A stretch of 64,000 nt of DNA from Campylobacter coli 76339 (GCA_000470055.1 HG326877.1:310001-374000); one strand, 5' to 3'; positions 1-11,003 are shown, counted from the stretch's first letter. Numbers and translations: made by a program. The notes: generated by a model not told the origin, from the sequence alone.

Positions 1-19
1 TATCAGTAATATCTGCCAT
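1..19 (-). CDS. rplW: 50S ribosomal protein L23, first codons only
   Basis: Only the start codon and five further codons (M-A-D-I-T-D) are inside the window, reading off its left edge. The identification rests on position: in the S10 operon rplW follows rplD, and the ATG lies two bases after the rplD stop codon. L23 binds 23S rRNA near the peptide exit tunnel. The sequence seen is too short to prove the family by itself. Confidence 0.75.
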
Positions 20-21
20 AA

Positions 22-636
22 TTATCCCTCTTTTGTAATAGATTCTAACGCTGATTTTTCAATGATTACAGCATTAAATACGGATATCAAATAAGCATTA
101 ACTTCGCTTATATCAACTACATAACAGTTTGCTAAATTTCTATAAGCTAGAAGTGTTTTTTCATCTAGTAAATCTTTAACAATCAAAGCATCTTTAACGC
201 CAAGTTTTTTAATCACTGCATTTGCATCTTTGGTTTTACCGCTTTCAATAGCTAAAGAATCTGCTGTAAAAAGTGCACCCTTAGCTGCTTTATCAGCTAA
301 AGCTCTTTCAAGCGCTAATCTTTTTTGCTTTTTATTTACTTTTTGATAATAATTTCTTTCATTTGTTGGACCAAAAGCAACCGCACCGCCTACCCAAACA
401 TTCGTTCTAGTAGAACCCGCTCTAGCGCCACCACGACCTTTTTGTCTCCAAGGTTTTTTACCACCACCGCTTACATCACTTCTACCTTTAGTATGAGCTG
501 TATTTGCTCTAAGGCTTGCGAGATAAGATTTTACATATAAATAAAGATTGTGTGGATTTACTTCTGCATATTTTGCAGGTAATTCAAGTTCGCCTGCTTT
601 TTCTAATTTATCATTTAAAACAACTACTTTACTCAT
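22..636 (-). CDS. rplD: 50S ribosomal protein L4
   Basis: The product is 204 residues, the usual size for L4, which binds 23S rRNA, lines part of the exit tunnel and in some bacteria represses its own operon. The conserved basic loop is visible around residues 48-80 ([20 protein letters not shown], then RAGS), the extension that reaches into the ribosome core. The start codon overlaps the rplC stop by 4 bases (ATGA), so translation is probably coupled. It is the third gene of the S10 operon here. Confidence 0.97.
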   Translation of the reverse strand: MSKVVVLNDKLEKAGELELPAKYAEVNPHNLYLYVKSYLASLRANTAHTKGRSDVSGGGKKPWRQKGRGGARAGSTRTNVWVGGAVAFGPTNERNYYQKVNKKQKRLALERALADKAAKGALFTADSLAIESGKTKDANAVIKKLGVKDALIVKDLLDEKTLLAYRNLANCYVVDISEVNAYLISVFNAVIIEKSALESITKEG

Positions 637-1208
637 TTTGCAATCCTTATTTTACCCATAGCACCGTTATAACCTGGAACTGCACCCTTAACTACTAAAA
701 TTTTGTTTTCAGCATCATAAGATACAACTTCGTTTTTAACAGTTACTTTAGTATTTCCATAATGTCCTGCCATTTTCATACCTGGTTGAACGCGACCTGG
801 CCATTCTCTATTACCGATAGATCCATGGCGTCTATGAAATCTTGAACCGTGGCTTGCTGGACCCCCTGCGAAGTTATGTCTTTTCATAACACCGCTATAA
901 CCTCTACCTTTGGTATTGAAGCTTACTTTTAAAACTTTTGCTTCATTTAATGGAGCTTCATCCAAATCTCCTGCTTCAGTATTTGCTACTTCTAAAGTTG
1001 CAAATCTGTTGAATTCTGCAGAAAGATTATACTTTTTTTGTTGTCCTGCAACACATTTATTATTTACTTTTCCTTTTGAGTATGCAACGATAGCTTTACC
1101 ATTATCAACTTCACATACTTTTGCATTCACAACTCTTAGTAAAGTGACAGCGATACTTGGATTAGCAATTGTTCTACTCATTCCTATTTTTTCTACAATA
1201 TATTCCAT
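633..1208 (-). CDS. rplC: 50S ribosomal protein L3
   Basis: A 191-residue L3, which binds near the 3' end of 23S rRNA and helps start 50S assembly. The central signature [21 protein letters not shown] and the following [20 protein letters not shown] segment are typical of the loop approaching the peptidyl-transferase centre. It lies 9 bases after rpsJ and overlaps rplD by 4 bases, as expected for an S10 operon. Confidence 0.97.
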   Translation of the reverse strand: MEYIVEKIGMSRTIANPSIAVTLLRVVNAKVCEVDNGKAIVAYSKGKVNNKCVAGQQKKYNLSAEFNRFATLEVANTEAGDLDEAPLNEAKVLKVSFNTKGRGYSGVMKRHNFAGGPASHGSRFHRRHGSIGNREWPGRVQPGMKMAGHYGNTKVTVKNEVVSYDAENKILVVKGAVPGYNGAMGKIRIAK

Positions 1209-1217
1209 ATTTTATCC

Positions 1218-1529
1218 TTATTTACCCATAGCTCTTACTTCAACGCTAACTTCTGGCGCTAAATCAAGCTTAGTTAAAGAATCAACTGTATCTGGAGTCG
1301 CTGCTACTATATCTAGCATACGCGCGTGAATTCTTATCTCAAACTGCTCACGAGAATCTTTGTTAATATGTGGAGATTTTAAAACTGTATAGCGTTTGAT
1401 CTTAGTAGGCATTGGTATCGGACCTCTGATATCCGCACCTGTTCTTTTGACAGCTTCTACGATTGCTGCAACTGTTCTGTCTAGTACTCGATGGTCATAA
1501 GCTTTTAGCTTAAGCCTGATTCTTTCCAT
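1218..1529 (-). CDS. rpsJ: 30S ribosomal protein S10
   Basis: A 103-residue S10, the usual length. Family features are the N-terminal [15 protein letters not shown] and the central [20 protein letters not shown] segment, the loop that packs in the 30S head. Outside the ribosome S10 also acts with NusB in antitermination. It is the first gene of the operon; a sigma-70 type promoter lies about 55-85 bases upstream (1586-1615). Confidence 0.97.
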   Translation of the reverse strand: MERIRLKLKAYDHRVLDRTVAAIVEAVKRTGADIRGPIPMPTKIKRYTVLKSPHINKDSREQFEIRIHARMLDIVAATPDTVDSLTKLDLAPEVSVEVRAMGK

Positions 1530-1585
1530 GAATTTTCCTTTTAAAAGAACTCGTTAGTTTAAAACTAACCAAAAATAGAAATGTG

Positions 1586-1615
1586 AGTATAGTAAATTCG
1601 GCTTTTAAATGTCAA
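1586..1615 (-). promoter_or_regulatory. S10 operon promoter
   Basis: On the minus strand TTGACA (1610-1615) is followed after 18 bases by TATACT (1586-1591). Campylobacter promoters usually lack a good -35, so this pair is unusually close to consensus, fitting a ribosomal operon. The rest of the 327-base gap between rpsJ and the autotransporter gene is AT-rich and holds no other gene that I can see. Confidence 0.7.
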
Positions 1616-1805
1616 GGAAATTTTAAAAAAATATAATTATTTTCCTTTTTAAAAGGATGATAAATGATAATAATTGTATTTGATATTTTAAAAATAATCC
1701 ATTTACTAAGTAAACAATTTATTTATAATAATAAACAAAATATTACATAAATTTAATATTTAAAAATAAATTTTAAATATTTAGTAAAAATTTTGTGATT
1801 TTTAT

Positions 1806-1813
1806 GTTACAAT
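1806..1813 (+). promoter_or_regulatory. Possible promoter of the autotransporter gene
   Basis: An extended -10 like sequence TGTTACAAT (TACAAT at 1808-1813) sits about 44 bases before the ATG, with AGGAGA at 1844-1849 as ribosome binding site. A T-rich stretch lies upstream, as is common for Campylobacter sigma-70 promoters. Assigned by motif only. Confidence 0.45.
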
Positions 1814-1856
1814 TCGCGTTTTTTTATAAATTAAAGAATCTTTAGGAGAATATAAT

Positions 1857-4800
1857 ATGAGTTATCACCCTATTAGAATCAACGAGGGAAGTGATTCGAA
1901 AAATAAATATTTAAATTCTAAGATTTTTTGCGATAACTCTAAAACTCGCAAAATTTTACTTAGTACAGTTACAGCAAGCTTAATTTTCGCTACGCCTAGT
2001 GAAATTTTAGCTAATACCTATGGACAACACGGAAGCAATGGAGCTGCAGTCAATCAACAAGGCCAAAATGGTGCCAATGGTAGCGCTTCTCAAAAGGATA
2101 TTACTCAAAATTTTAGTATTGATAGTACAAGTCAAACCATCCAAATAGACACAAGCGAACAAAATAATGCCCATGGTAAAAATGGTACCGATGGTAAAAA
2201 AGGAAATAATGGTGGAGATGGAAAAATAACTGGTTGGGATAATCAAGGTATCACTGGCTTTAATGGCGGAAATGGTTCATCAGGAACAAGTGGAGGTAAT
2301 GGTGGCAACGGAAATAATCTAGGAAATATCACTGTAAATGCTTATAATGTTGGTGCAAAAACTGATTTAAAAGATAAAGAATTTGTACTCACTTTAAAAG
2401 GTGCCTCAGGCGGAAATGGAGGTGATGGTGGTAGCGGAAAAAATGGTGGCTCGGGTGGTAATGGATCCAATGCCAAATCATCAGAGTGGAAAAATCCGGG
2501 TGTCGGAGGCAATCCTACAAATGCCATAGCAGGCTCGGGTGGTACTGGTGGTAATGGTGGCTCGGGTGGTAATGGTGGCTCGGGTGGTAATGGTGGCTCT
2601 ATCACTGCTACACTATTTCAAAACTCAGGCGATGAATTCAATCTCAGCATAAAAAATATCAATGCAAATGCTACAGGAGGTAATGGAGGTAATGGTGGCT
2701 CGGGTGGTAATGGTGGCTCGGGTGGTAATGGAGGTAATGGTGGCGATGCTGAATCTGGGTGTTTAATTGGCTTTGGAGGTATATGCCAATACCCTCTACC
2801 TGCTCAAGGAGGAAATGGAGGAAAAGGAGGTAATGCTGGACAGGGTGGAAAAGGAGGTAATGCTGGAAGCGCAGGGAGTGCACAAGTTACCGCTATAAAA
2901 ATTCAAAATCAGCAAGAAGCAATATTAAATATTGATTCCATTACCCTAACCTCTCAGGGAGGAAATATTGGCAAAGCTGGTAATGGTGGTGCTGGTGGCA
3001 ATAAAGGTAGTGGTGGTACTAGTGGGAGTGCCTCATCTATTATGGGAGCACAACCTGGAAACAATGGTGCTAGTGGTGCTAGTGGTGCTAGTGGTAGTGG
3101 CGGTAGTGGCGGACAAGCAGAAATAGCAAAAAATGCCACTGCTAATGCTATAGATATAAGTGGAACAACACTAACTCTAAATTCTGTTTCTGGAAATGGT
3201 ATAACTCTAAATGTAAGTGCCGATAATGCCGATACTAAGCAAGCCTTTGGTATCAAGGCAGACAATTCCAAAATCATCCTACAAGATAATGTAAATATCC
3301 AAGGAAATAATGGTGATGGCAGAGCCCAAAATAGAGGAGCTTATCTTAAAAATAGCTCTATTAAATTTGACAATAGTAAAGGATATAAAACATTCACTAC
3401 AAATTCTCTTGTTTTGGAAGGTAATAATAATTTTATTTTAAATATAGATTCAAGAAACAAACAAGGCAATAAAATCACTACCACAGATTTTTCAAATAGT
3501 GGAAATATAGCACTTCAAATCACTGATGATACTTTATTGGAAGATATTTTTGAAGGAAAGTATAAAGGCGGAGAAAATATCAATTTAGGAATTGAACTTA
3601 TAGAAGCTAAAAATGGCGGTTTAAATGGTATCAATCCTAATTTAGGCAAAAGTGGAGTAGATACAAACACAGATCGCTACTTTACCAAATATAAAACAAA
3701 TACTAGCGATACAGTTATAAGTGTAGAAAGTGTTTCCATAGATAAATCCAAAGCTGGAGTCGATGGAGAAGACGGTACAAGCTATCAAGAAAATATCCAA
3801 AATTTAGGTGGTGGAGATAAGGAAATTATCTCTACAAGCAACAATGGACAAGATGGAACGAATGGATCAAAAGGTACCGATGCTCATCTTTATGGTAATG
3901 GGGGTAATGGGGGTAATGGGGGTAATGGCGAAAGCTTTATCATCAGCGGTATGGTAGGTAGTGAAGATACAAAGATCTACAACCTTAACCAAAATATCAC
4001 CATTTCAGCTACAGGTGGAAATGGTGCCAATGGTGCCAATGGTGGCTATGCTGATGGCCCTGATCATCAAGCAGGCAGAACCCAAGCAGGCAATGGTGGT
4101 AATGGGGGCAATGGTGGTAATGCACAAGTTAATGGCTTTTATGCCGAAGGGGCCAAAAATATCACTTTAAATTTAAATGCAGATATCGATCTTAGCGCAA
4201 CAGCGGGAACAGGTGGAGAAGCCGGAAAAGGTATGCAAGGAGATAAGGGTGAAAATGGAGAAAAATTAACTATATTTAATTCTGACAGAGATCAAACCGC
4301 TATAGATGGAAAAGATGGTATTAAAGGCATTGATGGTTTGGCTGAAGCTTATGGAATTCACATAGCTAATGGTGCTGTGCTGAATCTTTTTGCAAAAGAT
4401 GATATAAAAATAAATGTTACAGCTCAGGGTACAAATGCTAAAGCAAGTTCTTTATATGCAGATAATGCGACTTTAAAAATCGGATCAAATTTAACACTCA
4501 ATACTAGCGCTAATGGAGCAAATGGAAGCGGTGCAACGCTTAAGAATTCTCGTCTTGATTTTATCTATGATAAAAATAAAGGAGATCAAGGTTTCCATAG
4601 CTTAAATTCTGATTCTATAACTCTAGAAGGAAATAATAATTTTGTTTTCAATACAGACTATGAAAAAAATACAGGTGATAAACTTGAAGTAGATAAATTT
4701 GTAGTAGGAGATAATACAGGAAAACAAAGCATTTCAATAAGAGATGAAAAGATCAACCAACAAATAGAAAGTGGAAAAATAACAAGTGGAGTATGGGACA

Positions 4801-7262
4801 CAAATATAGTCCTTATAAATTCAAAAGAAAATTTCGATAATAATTTAAAATTTGAATCCAGCGGAAGCGGTGGCGGATATGATACAACAAATGGACGCTA
4901 TGGAGTGGAACTAAGTATTCAACAAACTAATAATCAAGTCATAGTTGATCAAGTCAGCATAGTAGGCAATAAGCAAGGTGTTGATGGGGAAGATGGAACA
5001 GGATATAATAAATCAACACAAATAGATCTTTTACAACTTCCACAAACGCTTGCATTTAATTCGGTGCAAAACAACGGTATAGTCTTTAAAGGTGTTGATG
5101 GGGAAGATGGAACTAGTGGAACCAATGCTTATCTTTACGGCAATGGTGGAGATGGTGGAGATGGTGGCAATGGTGAAGGCTTTAAAGCTTTTGGCTATAA
5201 AATAGAAAATTCAAAACAAAGAGCAAATACTAACATCGCTTTTGATGATGATTTTATAGTAAGTCTTGAAGGTGGAAACGGTGGTCAAGCAGGAAGCGGT
5301 GGCTTAGGAGATGGAGCTGATCATAAATACAATAACGGATCCGTAAATCATGTCACTTCAGGAGATGCGGGAAGTGGTGGAAATGGTGGAGATGCTATAG
5401 CTGTAGCCGTTTTAAATACTTCAGGACAAGAAGTCAATGTCAAGCTTAATGCAGATATTGATATCACCACTAAAGCAGGAAAAGGTCAAAATGCAGGCAA
5501 AGTCGGCGATATAACCAATGCTACCATTATCCATGAAGATGCTAAATATAAAGAATCTCTTGCAGGAAAAGCAGGAATTAATGGCGTAGACGGAATTTCT
5601 TATGCTGTAGGACTTGTCGACATAGGCGGAACACTGAATATAAATTCAGATAATAAAGAAGTTAAAAATATAAAAGTATCTGCATCCACTAAATCTGATG
5701 ATAAAAGCAATGTTAAGGCTTATTCTATCTATGCAAACGGCTCAAAGGTTAACTTTGGCACAAGTTTAAATTTAGAAACAAGCATTAATGACAACGAATT
5801 AGGTAATGGAGCTTACTTTGAAGACAGTACAGTAAATTTTTCTAATATAGACTTCCCTGTTGTAGATAATGATGGAATAAACTCTAAGGCAAGTGCTTAT
5901 AGTTTTAGAACAGTTACAAGCGATAAATTAAGTCTAATTGGAAACAATGATTTTGGTTTCTATACTGATCTAATCAACAATACAGGCGATAGTTACAAAA
6001 TAACCAAGGCTATTGATTTTTCAAAACTAAACAATCTTAAAATCAGTGTCTTAGATGATGCAAGCGCAGGCCTTTTTGATGATAAAAATCCTACAAGTCA
6101 GACTATCGAAGGCAAGCATACTTTAATTGATCTTAGTATGGTTGCAGACAATAAAAAACTCTCACTTGATAATTTTATCACAGCTTCAAATTCTATAGTA
6201 GAAAAAGATCAAGGTGCTATAAAATATACTATTGATCCAAATATTTATCAAGATAAAAATACTGGAAACATCATCATCGATGAACTTAAGATTACAAATA
6301 ATAATATCAATTCACTTGTAGATCCTTCAGAAATCGTTAAAGCCATAGTAGATAACGGCTTTTTAATGAATAATATGCATTTACTATCTCAAAATCAACT
6401 CAGTGAAAGATTTAGAATCATCAAAGAAGATGATAATCATAGCAAAAGTGGAACTTGGATGCAAGCTTATAATTCCCATTTAGACCAATTTACAACTACA
6501 TATGGAAAAAGAGAGATTAGCAGTATTTATTCTGCCTTTAAATACGGTATCGATGGGGTAACAAATTTACAAGATCTAGATATTATGACGGGTGCTTATG
6601 TGGGCTATGGAACCCTACATTCTAAACTTGCAAAGGGTGGAAATTCTGAAATTGACAATATCACTTTAGGGTTCTATGCTGCATGGGCTTATCAAAACGG
6701 GGTTTATTTTGAAAGCCAAGCAATCATTGATCACTATAAAAATAAAATCAATGCTTTTGAAACTGGAAGCATGAATTTAAATTCGGCTGATTTTAATACT
6801 ATGGCTTATACTCTTAATTTTGCTCTAGGTAAAAAGCATTACTTACCAAAAGGACTTTTTATAGATTTGTATGCTGATCTAGATTATACTTATTATGATG
6901 AAAGAAATTTCCGTACTTCTAACAATCTTAAAGTATATCAAGATCCTTATCAAAATTTAGGACTTATAGGCTCTATCATGATAGGCAAAGAATTTGATAA
7001 TAGCAAAGGTATGATCTATACAAAAACCGATGTGGGACATTATTTCTCAGATGCAAACGATACGGGAAAAATCATGGATCCATTAACAGGCAATTGGGAC
7101 TACAAACTTGCTGATTATTCTTATACTTTTGCTAATGCAATTTTAGGGGTTAAATATAGACCTTCTAAAGCCTTTGAATTATCCTTAGAAGCTAATCGTT
7201 ACTTCATGAGTTATACAGATGCAAACTACGGTATTAGAGGAGAAATCAGATATAGATTTTAA
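1857..7262 (+). CDS. Giant Gly/Asn-rich autotransporter adhesin-like protein
   Basis: The protein has 1801 residues. An extended N-terminus (about 52 residues, basic stretch, then a hydrophobic core ending near SEILA) looks like a long type V signal peptide. The passenger holds three tandem modules. Each has a GGNGG-rich block (roughly residues 55-423, 662-832, 1080-1248) followed by a less repetitive segment sharing a core LEGNNNF or IGNNDF and a G-D/N-K/S turn (about 428-562, 832-965, 1248-1405). Modules 2 and 3 are introduced by GVDGEDGT. The last about 267 residues (from [11 protein letters not shown]) form an autotransporter beta-barrel ending in an aromatic residue (RYRF), as outer-membrane assembly requires. 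Cys302 and Cys310 could form a small disulfide loop. No protease triad or known ligand domain was recognised. The likely role is a surface-displayed or released adhesin, by inference. It sits alone between the S10 operon and the rluB-type gene, with its own promoter and terminator, and looks inserted relative to NCTC 11168. Confidence 0.85.
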   Translation: MSYHPIRINEGSDSKNKYLNSKIFCDNSKTRKILLSTVTASLIFATPSEILANTYGQHGSNGAAVNQQGQNGANGSASQKDITQNFSIDSTSQTIQIDTSEQNNAHGKNGTDGKKGNNGGDGKITGWDNQGITGFNGGNGSSGTSGGNGGNGNNLGNITVNAYNVGAKTDLKDKEFVLTLKGASGGNGGDGGSGKNGGSGGNGSNAKSSEWKNPGVGGNPTNAIAGSGGTGGNGGSGGNGGSGGNGGSITATLFQNSGDEFNLSIKNINANATGGNGGNGGSGGNGGSGGNGGNGGDAESGCLIGFGGICQYPLPAQGGNGGKGGNAGQGGKGGNAGSAGSAQVTAIKIQNQQEAILNIDSITLTSQGGNIGKAGNGGAGGNKGSGGTSGSASSIMGAQPGNNGASGASGASGSGGSGGQAEIAKNATANAIDISGTTLTLNSVSGNGITLNVSADNADTKQAFGIKADNSKIILQDNVNIQGNNGDGRAQNRGAYLKNSSIKFDNSKGYKTFTTNSLVLEGNNNFILNIDSRNKQGNKITTTDFSNSGNIALQITDDTLLEDIFEGKYKGGENINLGIELIEAKNGGLNGINPNLGKSGVDTNTDRYFTKYKTNTSDTVISVESVSIDKSKAGVDGEDGTSYQENIQNLGGGDKEIISTSNNGQDGTNGSKGTDAHLYGNGGNGGNGGNGESFIISGMVGSEDTKIYNLNQNITISATGGNGANGANGGYADGPDHQAGRTQAGNGGNGGNGGNAQVNGFYAEGAKNITLNLNADIDLSATAGTGGEAGKGMQGDKGENGEKLTIFNSDRDQTAIDGKDGIKGIDGLAEAYGIHIANGAVLNLFAKDDIKINVTAQGTNAKASSLYADNATLKIGSNLTLNTSANGANGSGATLKNSRLDFIYDKNKGDQGFHSLNSDSITLEGNNNFVFNTDYEKNTGDKLEVDKFVVGDNTGKQSISIRDEKINQQIESGKITSGVWDTNIVLINSKENFDNNLKFESSGSGGGYDTTNGRYGVELSIQQTNNQVIVDQVSIVGNKQGVDGEDGTGYNKSTQIDLLQLPQTLAFNSVQNNGIVFKGVDGEDGTSGTNAYLYGNGGDGGDGGNGEGFKAFGYKIENSKQRANTNIAFDDDFIVSLEGGNGGQAGSGGLGDGADHKYNNGSVNHVTSGDAGSGGNGGDAIAVAVLNTSGQEVNVKLNADIDITTKAGKGQNAGKVGDITNATIIHEDAKYKESLAGKAGINGVDGISYAVGLVDIGGTLNINSDNKEVKNIKVSASTKSDDKSNVKAYSIYANGSKVNFGTSLNLETSINDNELGNGAYFEDSTVNFSNIDFPVVDNDGINSKASAYSFRTVTSDKLSLIGNNDFGFYTDLINNTGDSYKITKAIDFSKLNNLKISVLDDASAGLFDDKNPTSQTIEGKHTLIDLSMVADNKKLSLDNFITASNSIVEKDQGAIKYTIDPNIYQDKNTGNIIIDELKITNNNINSLVDPSEIVKAIVDNGFLMNNMHLLSQNQLSERFRIIKEDDNHSKSGTWMQAYNSHLDQFTTTYGKREISSIYSAFKYGIDGVTNLQDLDIMTGAYVGYGTLHSKLAKGGNSEIDNITLGFYAAWAYQNGVYFESQAIIDHYKNKINAFETGSMNLNSADFNTMAYTLNFALGKKHYLPKGLFIDLYADLDYTYYDERNFRTSNNLKVYQDPYQNLGLIGSIMIGKEFDNSKGMIYTKTDVGHYFSDANDTGKIMDPLTGNWDYKLADYSYTFANAILGVKYRPSKAFELSLEANRYFMSYTDANYGIRGEIRYRF
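2530..2745 (+). repeat. In-frame 18-bp repeats coding for GGNGGS
   Basis: Two clusters (about 2530-2600 and 2683-2745) are built from near-identical 18-base units reading GGTGGTAATGGTGGCTCG, which encode Gly-Gly-Asn-Gly-Gly-Ser. Shorter 9-base units follow at about 3895-3930 and Ser/Gly/Ala repeats at about 3064-3112. The repeat lengths are multiples of three, so slippage or recombination would change passenger length without breaking the frame. Confidence 0.85.
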
Positions 7263-7264
7263 TA

Positions 7265-7299
7265 TTCTTGTTGCATAATGCAACAAGAATTATTTTTAT
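7265..7299 (+). terminator. Rho-independent terminator of the autotransporter gene
   Basis: A perfect 11-bp stem (7265-7275 with 7279-7289, loop TAA) is followed by TTATTTTTAT. It starts two bases after the stop codon. It could also work weakly for the convergent rluB-type gene. Confidence 0.85.
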
Positions 7300-7314
7300 A
7301 ATGAATTACGAAGA

Positions 7315-8076
7315 TTAATAATATATATTATTGACTTTTAAAAAATCTCTTAATTTTTCATATTCACCATTTTCAAGATAGCGATGTTTTCCTGCTTTTA
7401 ACATTCCAAGATCTAAGGCGCCAAAAGCGACGCGTTTAAGATCCATTACTTCTAAGTCAAAATGCCCAAAAAAGCGTCTAAGCTCTCTATTTTTACCCTC
7501 ATTTATAATCACTCTTAGCTTTGTATATCCGCCACTTGTTCCAAAAATTTCAAAATCCAAAAAAGGAGTAAAACTCATAGAAGTAATCTTTGTTTTTGCA
7601 TGTGCACCTTTTTTTTCATTTTTAATTTCTAGTCCGTTTTGCATCGCTTCTATAACTTGCTTATTGATCACACCTTTGAGTTTAAGATAATATTCTCTTT
7701 CTAAATCACTATTCATCAAAGCATGAGCGATCACAGGAGAATCTGTAAGCAAAAGCAAACCTTCACTAGCAAAGTCAAGCCTTCCTACACTCAACCAAGT
7801 ATTAAACTGCCTTGGCAGGGTATCATAGATAGTTTTTCTTCCACGATCATCTCTTTTGCTGACAATTTCACCCTTTTGCTTGTGGTAAATAATCACGCTA
7901 AATTGCGTTTTTTTACGCAAAGCCTTACCTTTAACAAACACTTTATCGTTTATCTTTACTTCATCGCTTAAAAGGGCTATTTTGTTGTTTATTTTTACCA
8001 AACCTTGCTTGATAAGTTCATCAGCTTCGCGGCGTGAATAAGGGCTATTGTGTGATATGAATTTATTGATTCTCAT
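7315..8076 (-). CDS. rluB: RsuA/RluB-family pseudouridine synthase
   Basis: A 253-residue enzyme that converts uridine to pseudouridine in rRNA. An S4 RNA-binding domain is at the N-terminus (RINKFISHNSPYSRREADELIKQGLV). The catalytic domain carries the RsuA/RluB/RluE signature VGRLDFASEGLLLLT, whose Asp is the nucleophile. The C-terminal NEGKNRELRRFFGH segment is also typical. It matches Cj1709c by position. RluB versus a sister subfamily cannot be settled by eye. It is the last gene of a minus-strand run with RNase J and ksgA, all RNA processing or modification. Confidence 0.88.
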   Translation of the reverse strand: MRINKFISHNSPYSRREADELIKQGLVKINNKIALLSDEVKINDKVFVKGKALRKKTQFSVIIYHKQKGEIVSKRDDRGRKTIYDTLPRQFNTWLSVGRLDFASEGLLLLTDSPVIAHALMNSDLEREYYLKLKGVINKQVIEAMQNGLEIKNEKKGAHAKTKITSMSFTPFLDFEIFGTSGGYTKLRVIINEGKNRELRRFFGHFDLEVMDLKRVAFGALDLGMLKAGKHRYLENGEYEKLRDFLKVNNIYY

Positions 8077-8097
8077 TTGATTTCCTGTGAAAATTTA

Positions 8098-8115
8098 AGG
8101 GCGAAAAAACGCCCT
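8098..8115 (-). terminator. Hairpin after the RNase J gene
   Basis: On the minus strand AGGGCG, a six-T loop and CGCCCT form a stem, followed by TAAATTTT. It lies 3 bases after the RNase J stop and before the rluB-type gene, so it may terminate or only attenuate transcription into that gene. The T-tract is interrupted. Confidence 0.6.
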
Positions 8116-8118
8116 ATT

Positions 8119-10149
8119 TTACATTACAAAAATAGTTGGAACTATGGTTGGATATTTTTTAATCTTTCTAAAAATATGCTTTCTCAATACTTGGCGAATT
8201 TGATTTTCCAAAAATCTTGGATCATTAAGTACTTCATCTTTAACATTGACAAAAAATTGTCCTAAAACCTCTGCCATTTCTTTAGAAAAAGCATGATCTT
8301 GTTTATCTGCTACAAGTCCATAGCTAAATACTCTTGGCTTATTAATCAATGTTTTACTTGCTTTATCAAGCTGTGCGATGATGACAACTATACCGCTATC
8401 TGCAAGTTTTTGACGATCGATTACCACATCATCGGCGATTTGTTTATTGATTTGATTATCCACAAAAACCTTGCCTGTTTTAACTGTTTTCACGCGTTTG
8501 ATATATTTTTGACAAAGCTCTACTTGATCGCCATCACTCATAAGATAAATATTTTTTTCAGGAATTCCACATTTTATAGCTGTTTCTTTGTGTTTATTGA
8601 TATGATTGTATTCTCCATGTACTGGCAAGAAAAACTTAGGCTTAACTAGAGTAAGCATTAATTTTTGCTCTTCTATACTTGCATGCCCACTTACATGAAT
8701 TTCGCTAAATTCCTGATACGCTACTTTAGCGCCCGCTTTTAGAAGATAATCAAGCACCGCTGAAACACTTGCTTCGTTGCCTGGGATAGCTTTAGCTGAA
8801 ATGATGATTTGATCGCTTGGCTTTATTTTTATAAATTTATGCTCATCCGTTGCCATTCTATAAAGCGCACTCATAGTTTCACCTTGACTTCCTGTGGTTA
8901 CGATAAGCACTTCATTGTCTTTATACTTGCTAACCTCATCTGCATCAATAAAAATTTTTCTATCGAGTTTAATATAACCTAATTCCATAGTGGTATAAAG
9001 ATTTCTCTCCATAGAACGACCAATAACACAAACTTTTCTGCCATATTTTAAACCATAAGTGATAGCTTGATAAACACGGTGGATGTTTGAACTAAAAGTG
9101 CTCATGATCACCCTACCCTTAGTGCGTGCAAAAATTTGATCAAAAGTTGGCCCTACAGAACTTTCACTTTTAGTATAGCCTTCTTTGTATGAATTGGTAC
9201 TATCGCTTAAAAGACACAAAACTCCTTCTTCGCCATAATGCGCTAAACGCCCCAAATCTGTTGGATAACCATCGATTGGAGTTTGATCGATCTTAAAATC
9301 TCCTGTATGGATGATAGTCCCTGCTTTAGTTTTGATAGCCAAAGCAGAAGCATCGATGATGGAGTGTGTGATGTGTATCCACTCTATATCAAATTCACCG
9401 ATCTCATAAACCTTGCGTTTTTCTACAGGACGAAACCATTTTCGTTCAGCTTTTAAACCATGCTCTTCAAATTTATTTGAGATCATTCCCAAAGCCAAAG
9501 GCGTAGCATAAATAGGGAATTGAAATTCTTTAAAGAAGTAAGGCACCGCACCTATATGATCTTCATGCGCATGAGTGATAACTATACCACGAATCTTATC
9601 TTTAATCTTTCTTACATAATCAAAATCAGGGATAATGATATCTACCCCGTGCATAGTTCCATCTGGAAAGCTCATACCGATATCGATAATAATCGCATCA
9701 TTATTAGTTTCAAAAACACTGATATTTCCACCGATTTCTCCTAAACCGCCTAGTGGAGTGATGCGAATTTTATGCTCGCTAGAATTATTGTATTTTAAAG
9801 GATGTAAGCGATTTTCATGTGAAACACGGTTTGCTTCTATACACTCTGCAAGTGCGATTTGCCAATCTTCATTTCCGGTAAGCTTAGAAGGGAGATTGCG
9901 ATTTCTTTTTTTCTTTTTTTCGCTTGGTTTTTCTACATTTTCACCCTCTAAAGGTTGAGAATTTGCAGAATTTTTCTTGGTATTTATCTTTTCGTTGTTA
10001 GAAAATTCATGAGTTGAATTTTGAGAATTTTCACTGACAGAATCAGCTAATTTTTTTCTACGATTTCTGTATTTATAGCGCTTGTTGTTTTTTGAATTTG
10101 AGTTAGGATTGTTTGTGTTTTCACTGTTTCCTTTGTTGTTTTCGTTCAT
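8119..10149 (-). CDS. rnj: Ribonuclease J
   Basis: A 676-residue metallo-beta-lactamase/beta-CASP nuclease with endonuclease and 5'-3' exonuclease activity, central to RNA decay in bacteria that lack RNase E. Zn-binding HAHEDH lies near residue 195, followed by the beta-CASP part with GSQGE and the HVSGHA motif. The first about 125 residues are low-complexity, Asn/Lys/Ser-rich and basic, an extension also known from Helicobacter pylori RNase J and probably disordered. Its start overlaps the 3' end of ksgA by 29 bases, suggesting coupled translation. In H. pylori RNase J works with the helicase RhpA; a partner here is not in the window. Confidence 0.95.
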   Translation of the reverse strand: MNENNKGNSENTNNPNSNSKNNKRYKYRNRRKKLADSVSENSQNSTHEFSNNEKINTKKNSANSQPLEGENVEKPSEKKKKRNRNLPSKLTGNEDWQIALAECIEANRVSHENRLHPLKYNNSSEHKIRITPLGGLGEIGGNISVFETNNDAIIIDIGMSFPDGTMHGVDIIIPDFDYVRKIKDKIRGIVITHAHEDHIGAVPYFFKEFQFPIYATPLALGMISNKFEEHGLKAERKWFRPVEKRKVYEIGEFDIEWIHITHSIIDASALAIKTKAGTIIHTGDFKIDQTPIDGYPTDLGRLAHYGEEGVLCLLSDSTNSYKEGYTKSESSVGPTFDQIFARTKGRVIMSTFSSNIHRVYQAITYGLKYGRKVCVIGRSMERNLYTTMELGYIKLDRKIFIDADEVSKYKDNEVLIVTTGSQGETMSALYRMATDEHKFIKIKPSDQIIISAKAIPGNEASVSAVLDYLLKAGAKVAYQEFSEIHVSGHASIEEQKLMLTLVKPKFFLPVHGEYNHINKHKETAIKCGIPEKNIYLMSDGDQVELCQKYIKRVKTVKTGKVFVDNQINKQIADDVVIDRQKLADSGIVVIIAQLDKASKTLINKPRVFSYGLVADKQDHAFSKEMAEVLGQFFVNVKDEVLNDPRFLENQIRQVLRKHIFRKIKKYPTIVPTIFVM

Positions 10150-10918
10150 ATTCTTCCTTTACTTTTTCGTAAATTTTAAGGTATGAATCGACGCAAAGTT
10201 CATGTGGACGCAAATTTAAATTCAGTTTTAACTCTTGAAAAACCTCTGCTAACTCGGCTTTATAATTTTTTAAATTCCCTAATAGTTGCTTTCTTGGCGC
10301 TTTAAAACAATCTTTTAAAAAAGCTTTAAAAGCATGAATTTCACAGAGATCCTGATAAGCTCTGAATTTAATCATTTTCATCACTGCTGATACTACTTTT
10401 GGCGGTGGATTAAAACATTCAGGCTCTACATCAAACAGTATTTCTCGTTCACAAATCATAGCACTTAAAACTCCAAGAGCTGAAAAATCACTTTCTCCAC
10501 TATGAGCACAGAATTTCAATGCCATTTCTTTTTGAACCATTACTATCAAACCTGAGCAATTTTTATCCTCTAAGGCTTGCAAAATCAAATGACTTGCGAC
10601 ATAGTAAGGTAAATTAGCGACCAAAAAATACTTCTTTTCATCAAAACATGCGAGCTTACTTGCATCTTGATGAAGCAAATTTAATTTTCCACAATCAAGT
10701 TCTTTTTGAAATTTCTTACGCAAAATAGGTATAAGATCATCATCTATCTCATAAGCCTTTACATGAGAAACTTTTAAAAGCTCTTGCGTCAAATCACCTA
10801 AGCCAGGCCCAATCTCTACTATATTTTCAGTATCTTTGGGTATGGCTTGGATGATTTTTGATAAAATACTTTTATCGTTTAAAAAATTTTGTCCGTAATG
10901 TTTTTTTGCTTTCATCAT
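10121..10918 (-). CDS. ksgA: 16S rRNA adenine dimethyltransferase KsgA/RsmA
   Basis: A 265-residue SAM-dependent enzyme that dimethylates two adjacent adenines in the 3'-terminal 16S hairpin during late 30S assembly. Visible motifs are KKHYGQNFLND at the N-terminus, the SAM-binding VEIGPGLGDLTQ, YEIDDDLIP, and the catalytic NLPYYVAS (motif IV). Family length is usual. It is first in the minus-strand group ksgA, rnj, rluB-type gene, and is divergent from the nucleoside-phosphorylase-like gene at 11004. Confidence 0.96.
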   Translation of the reverse strand: MMKAKKHYGQNFLNDKSILSKIIQAIPKDTENIVEIGPGLGDLTQELLKVSHVKAYEIDDDLIPILRKKFQKELDCGKLNLLHQDASKLACFDEKKYFLVANLPYYVASHLILQALEDKNCSGLIVMVQKEMALKFCAHSGESDFSALGVLSAMICEREILFDVEPECFNPPPKVVSAVMKMIKFRAYQDLCEIHAFKAFLKDCFKAPRKQLLGNLKNYKAELAEVFQELKLNLNLRPHELCVDSYLKIYEKVKEEYERKQQRKQ

Positions 10919-11003
10919 AATAGTTTTTTATTTTAGCTAAAAATTCTTAATTTTAAGCCTTTTTAGCTAAAATTCTTGCTAAATTATTTTTAGGATATTG
11001 TAA

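Noticed and set aside
2342-3277. Several minus-strand proline/leucine-rich ORFs opposite the autotransporter
   Set aside because: They are mirror frames of the GGT/GGN repeats (Gly codons read as Pro or His on the other strand), with no ribosome sites.
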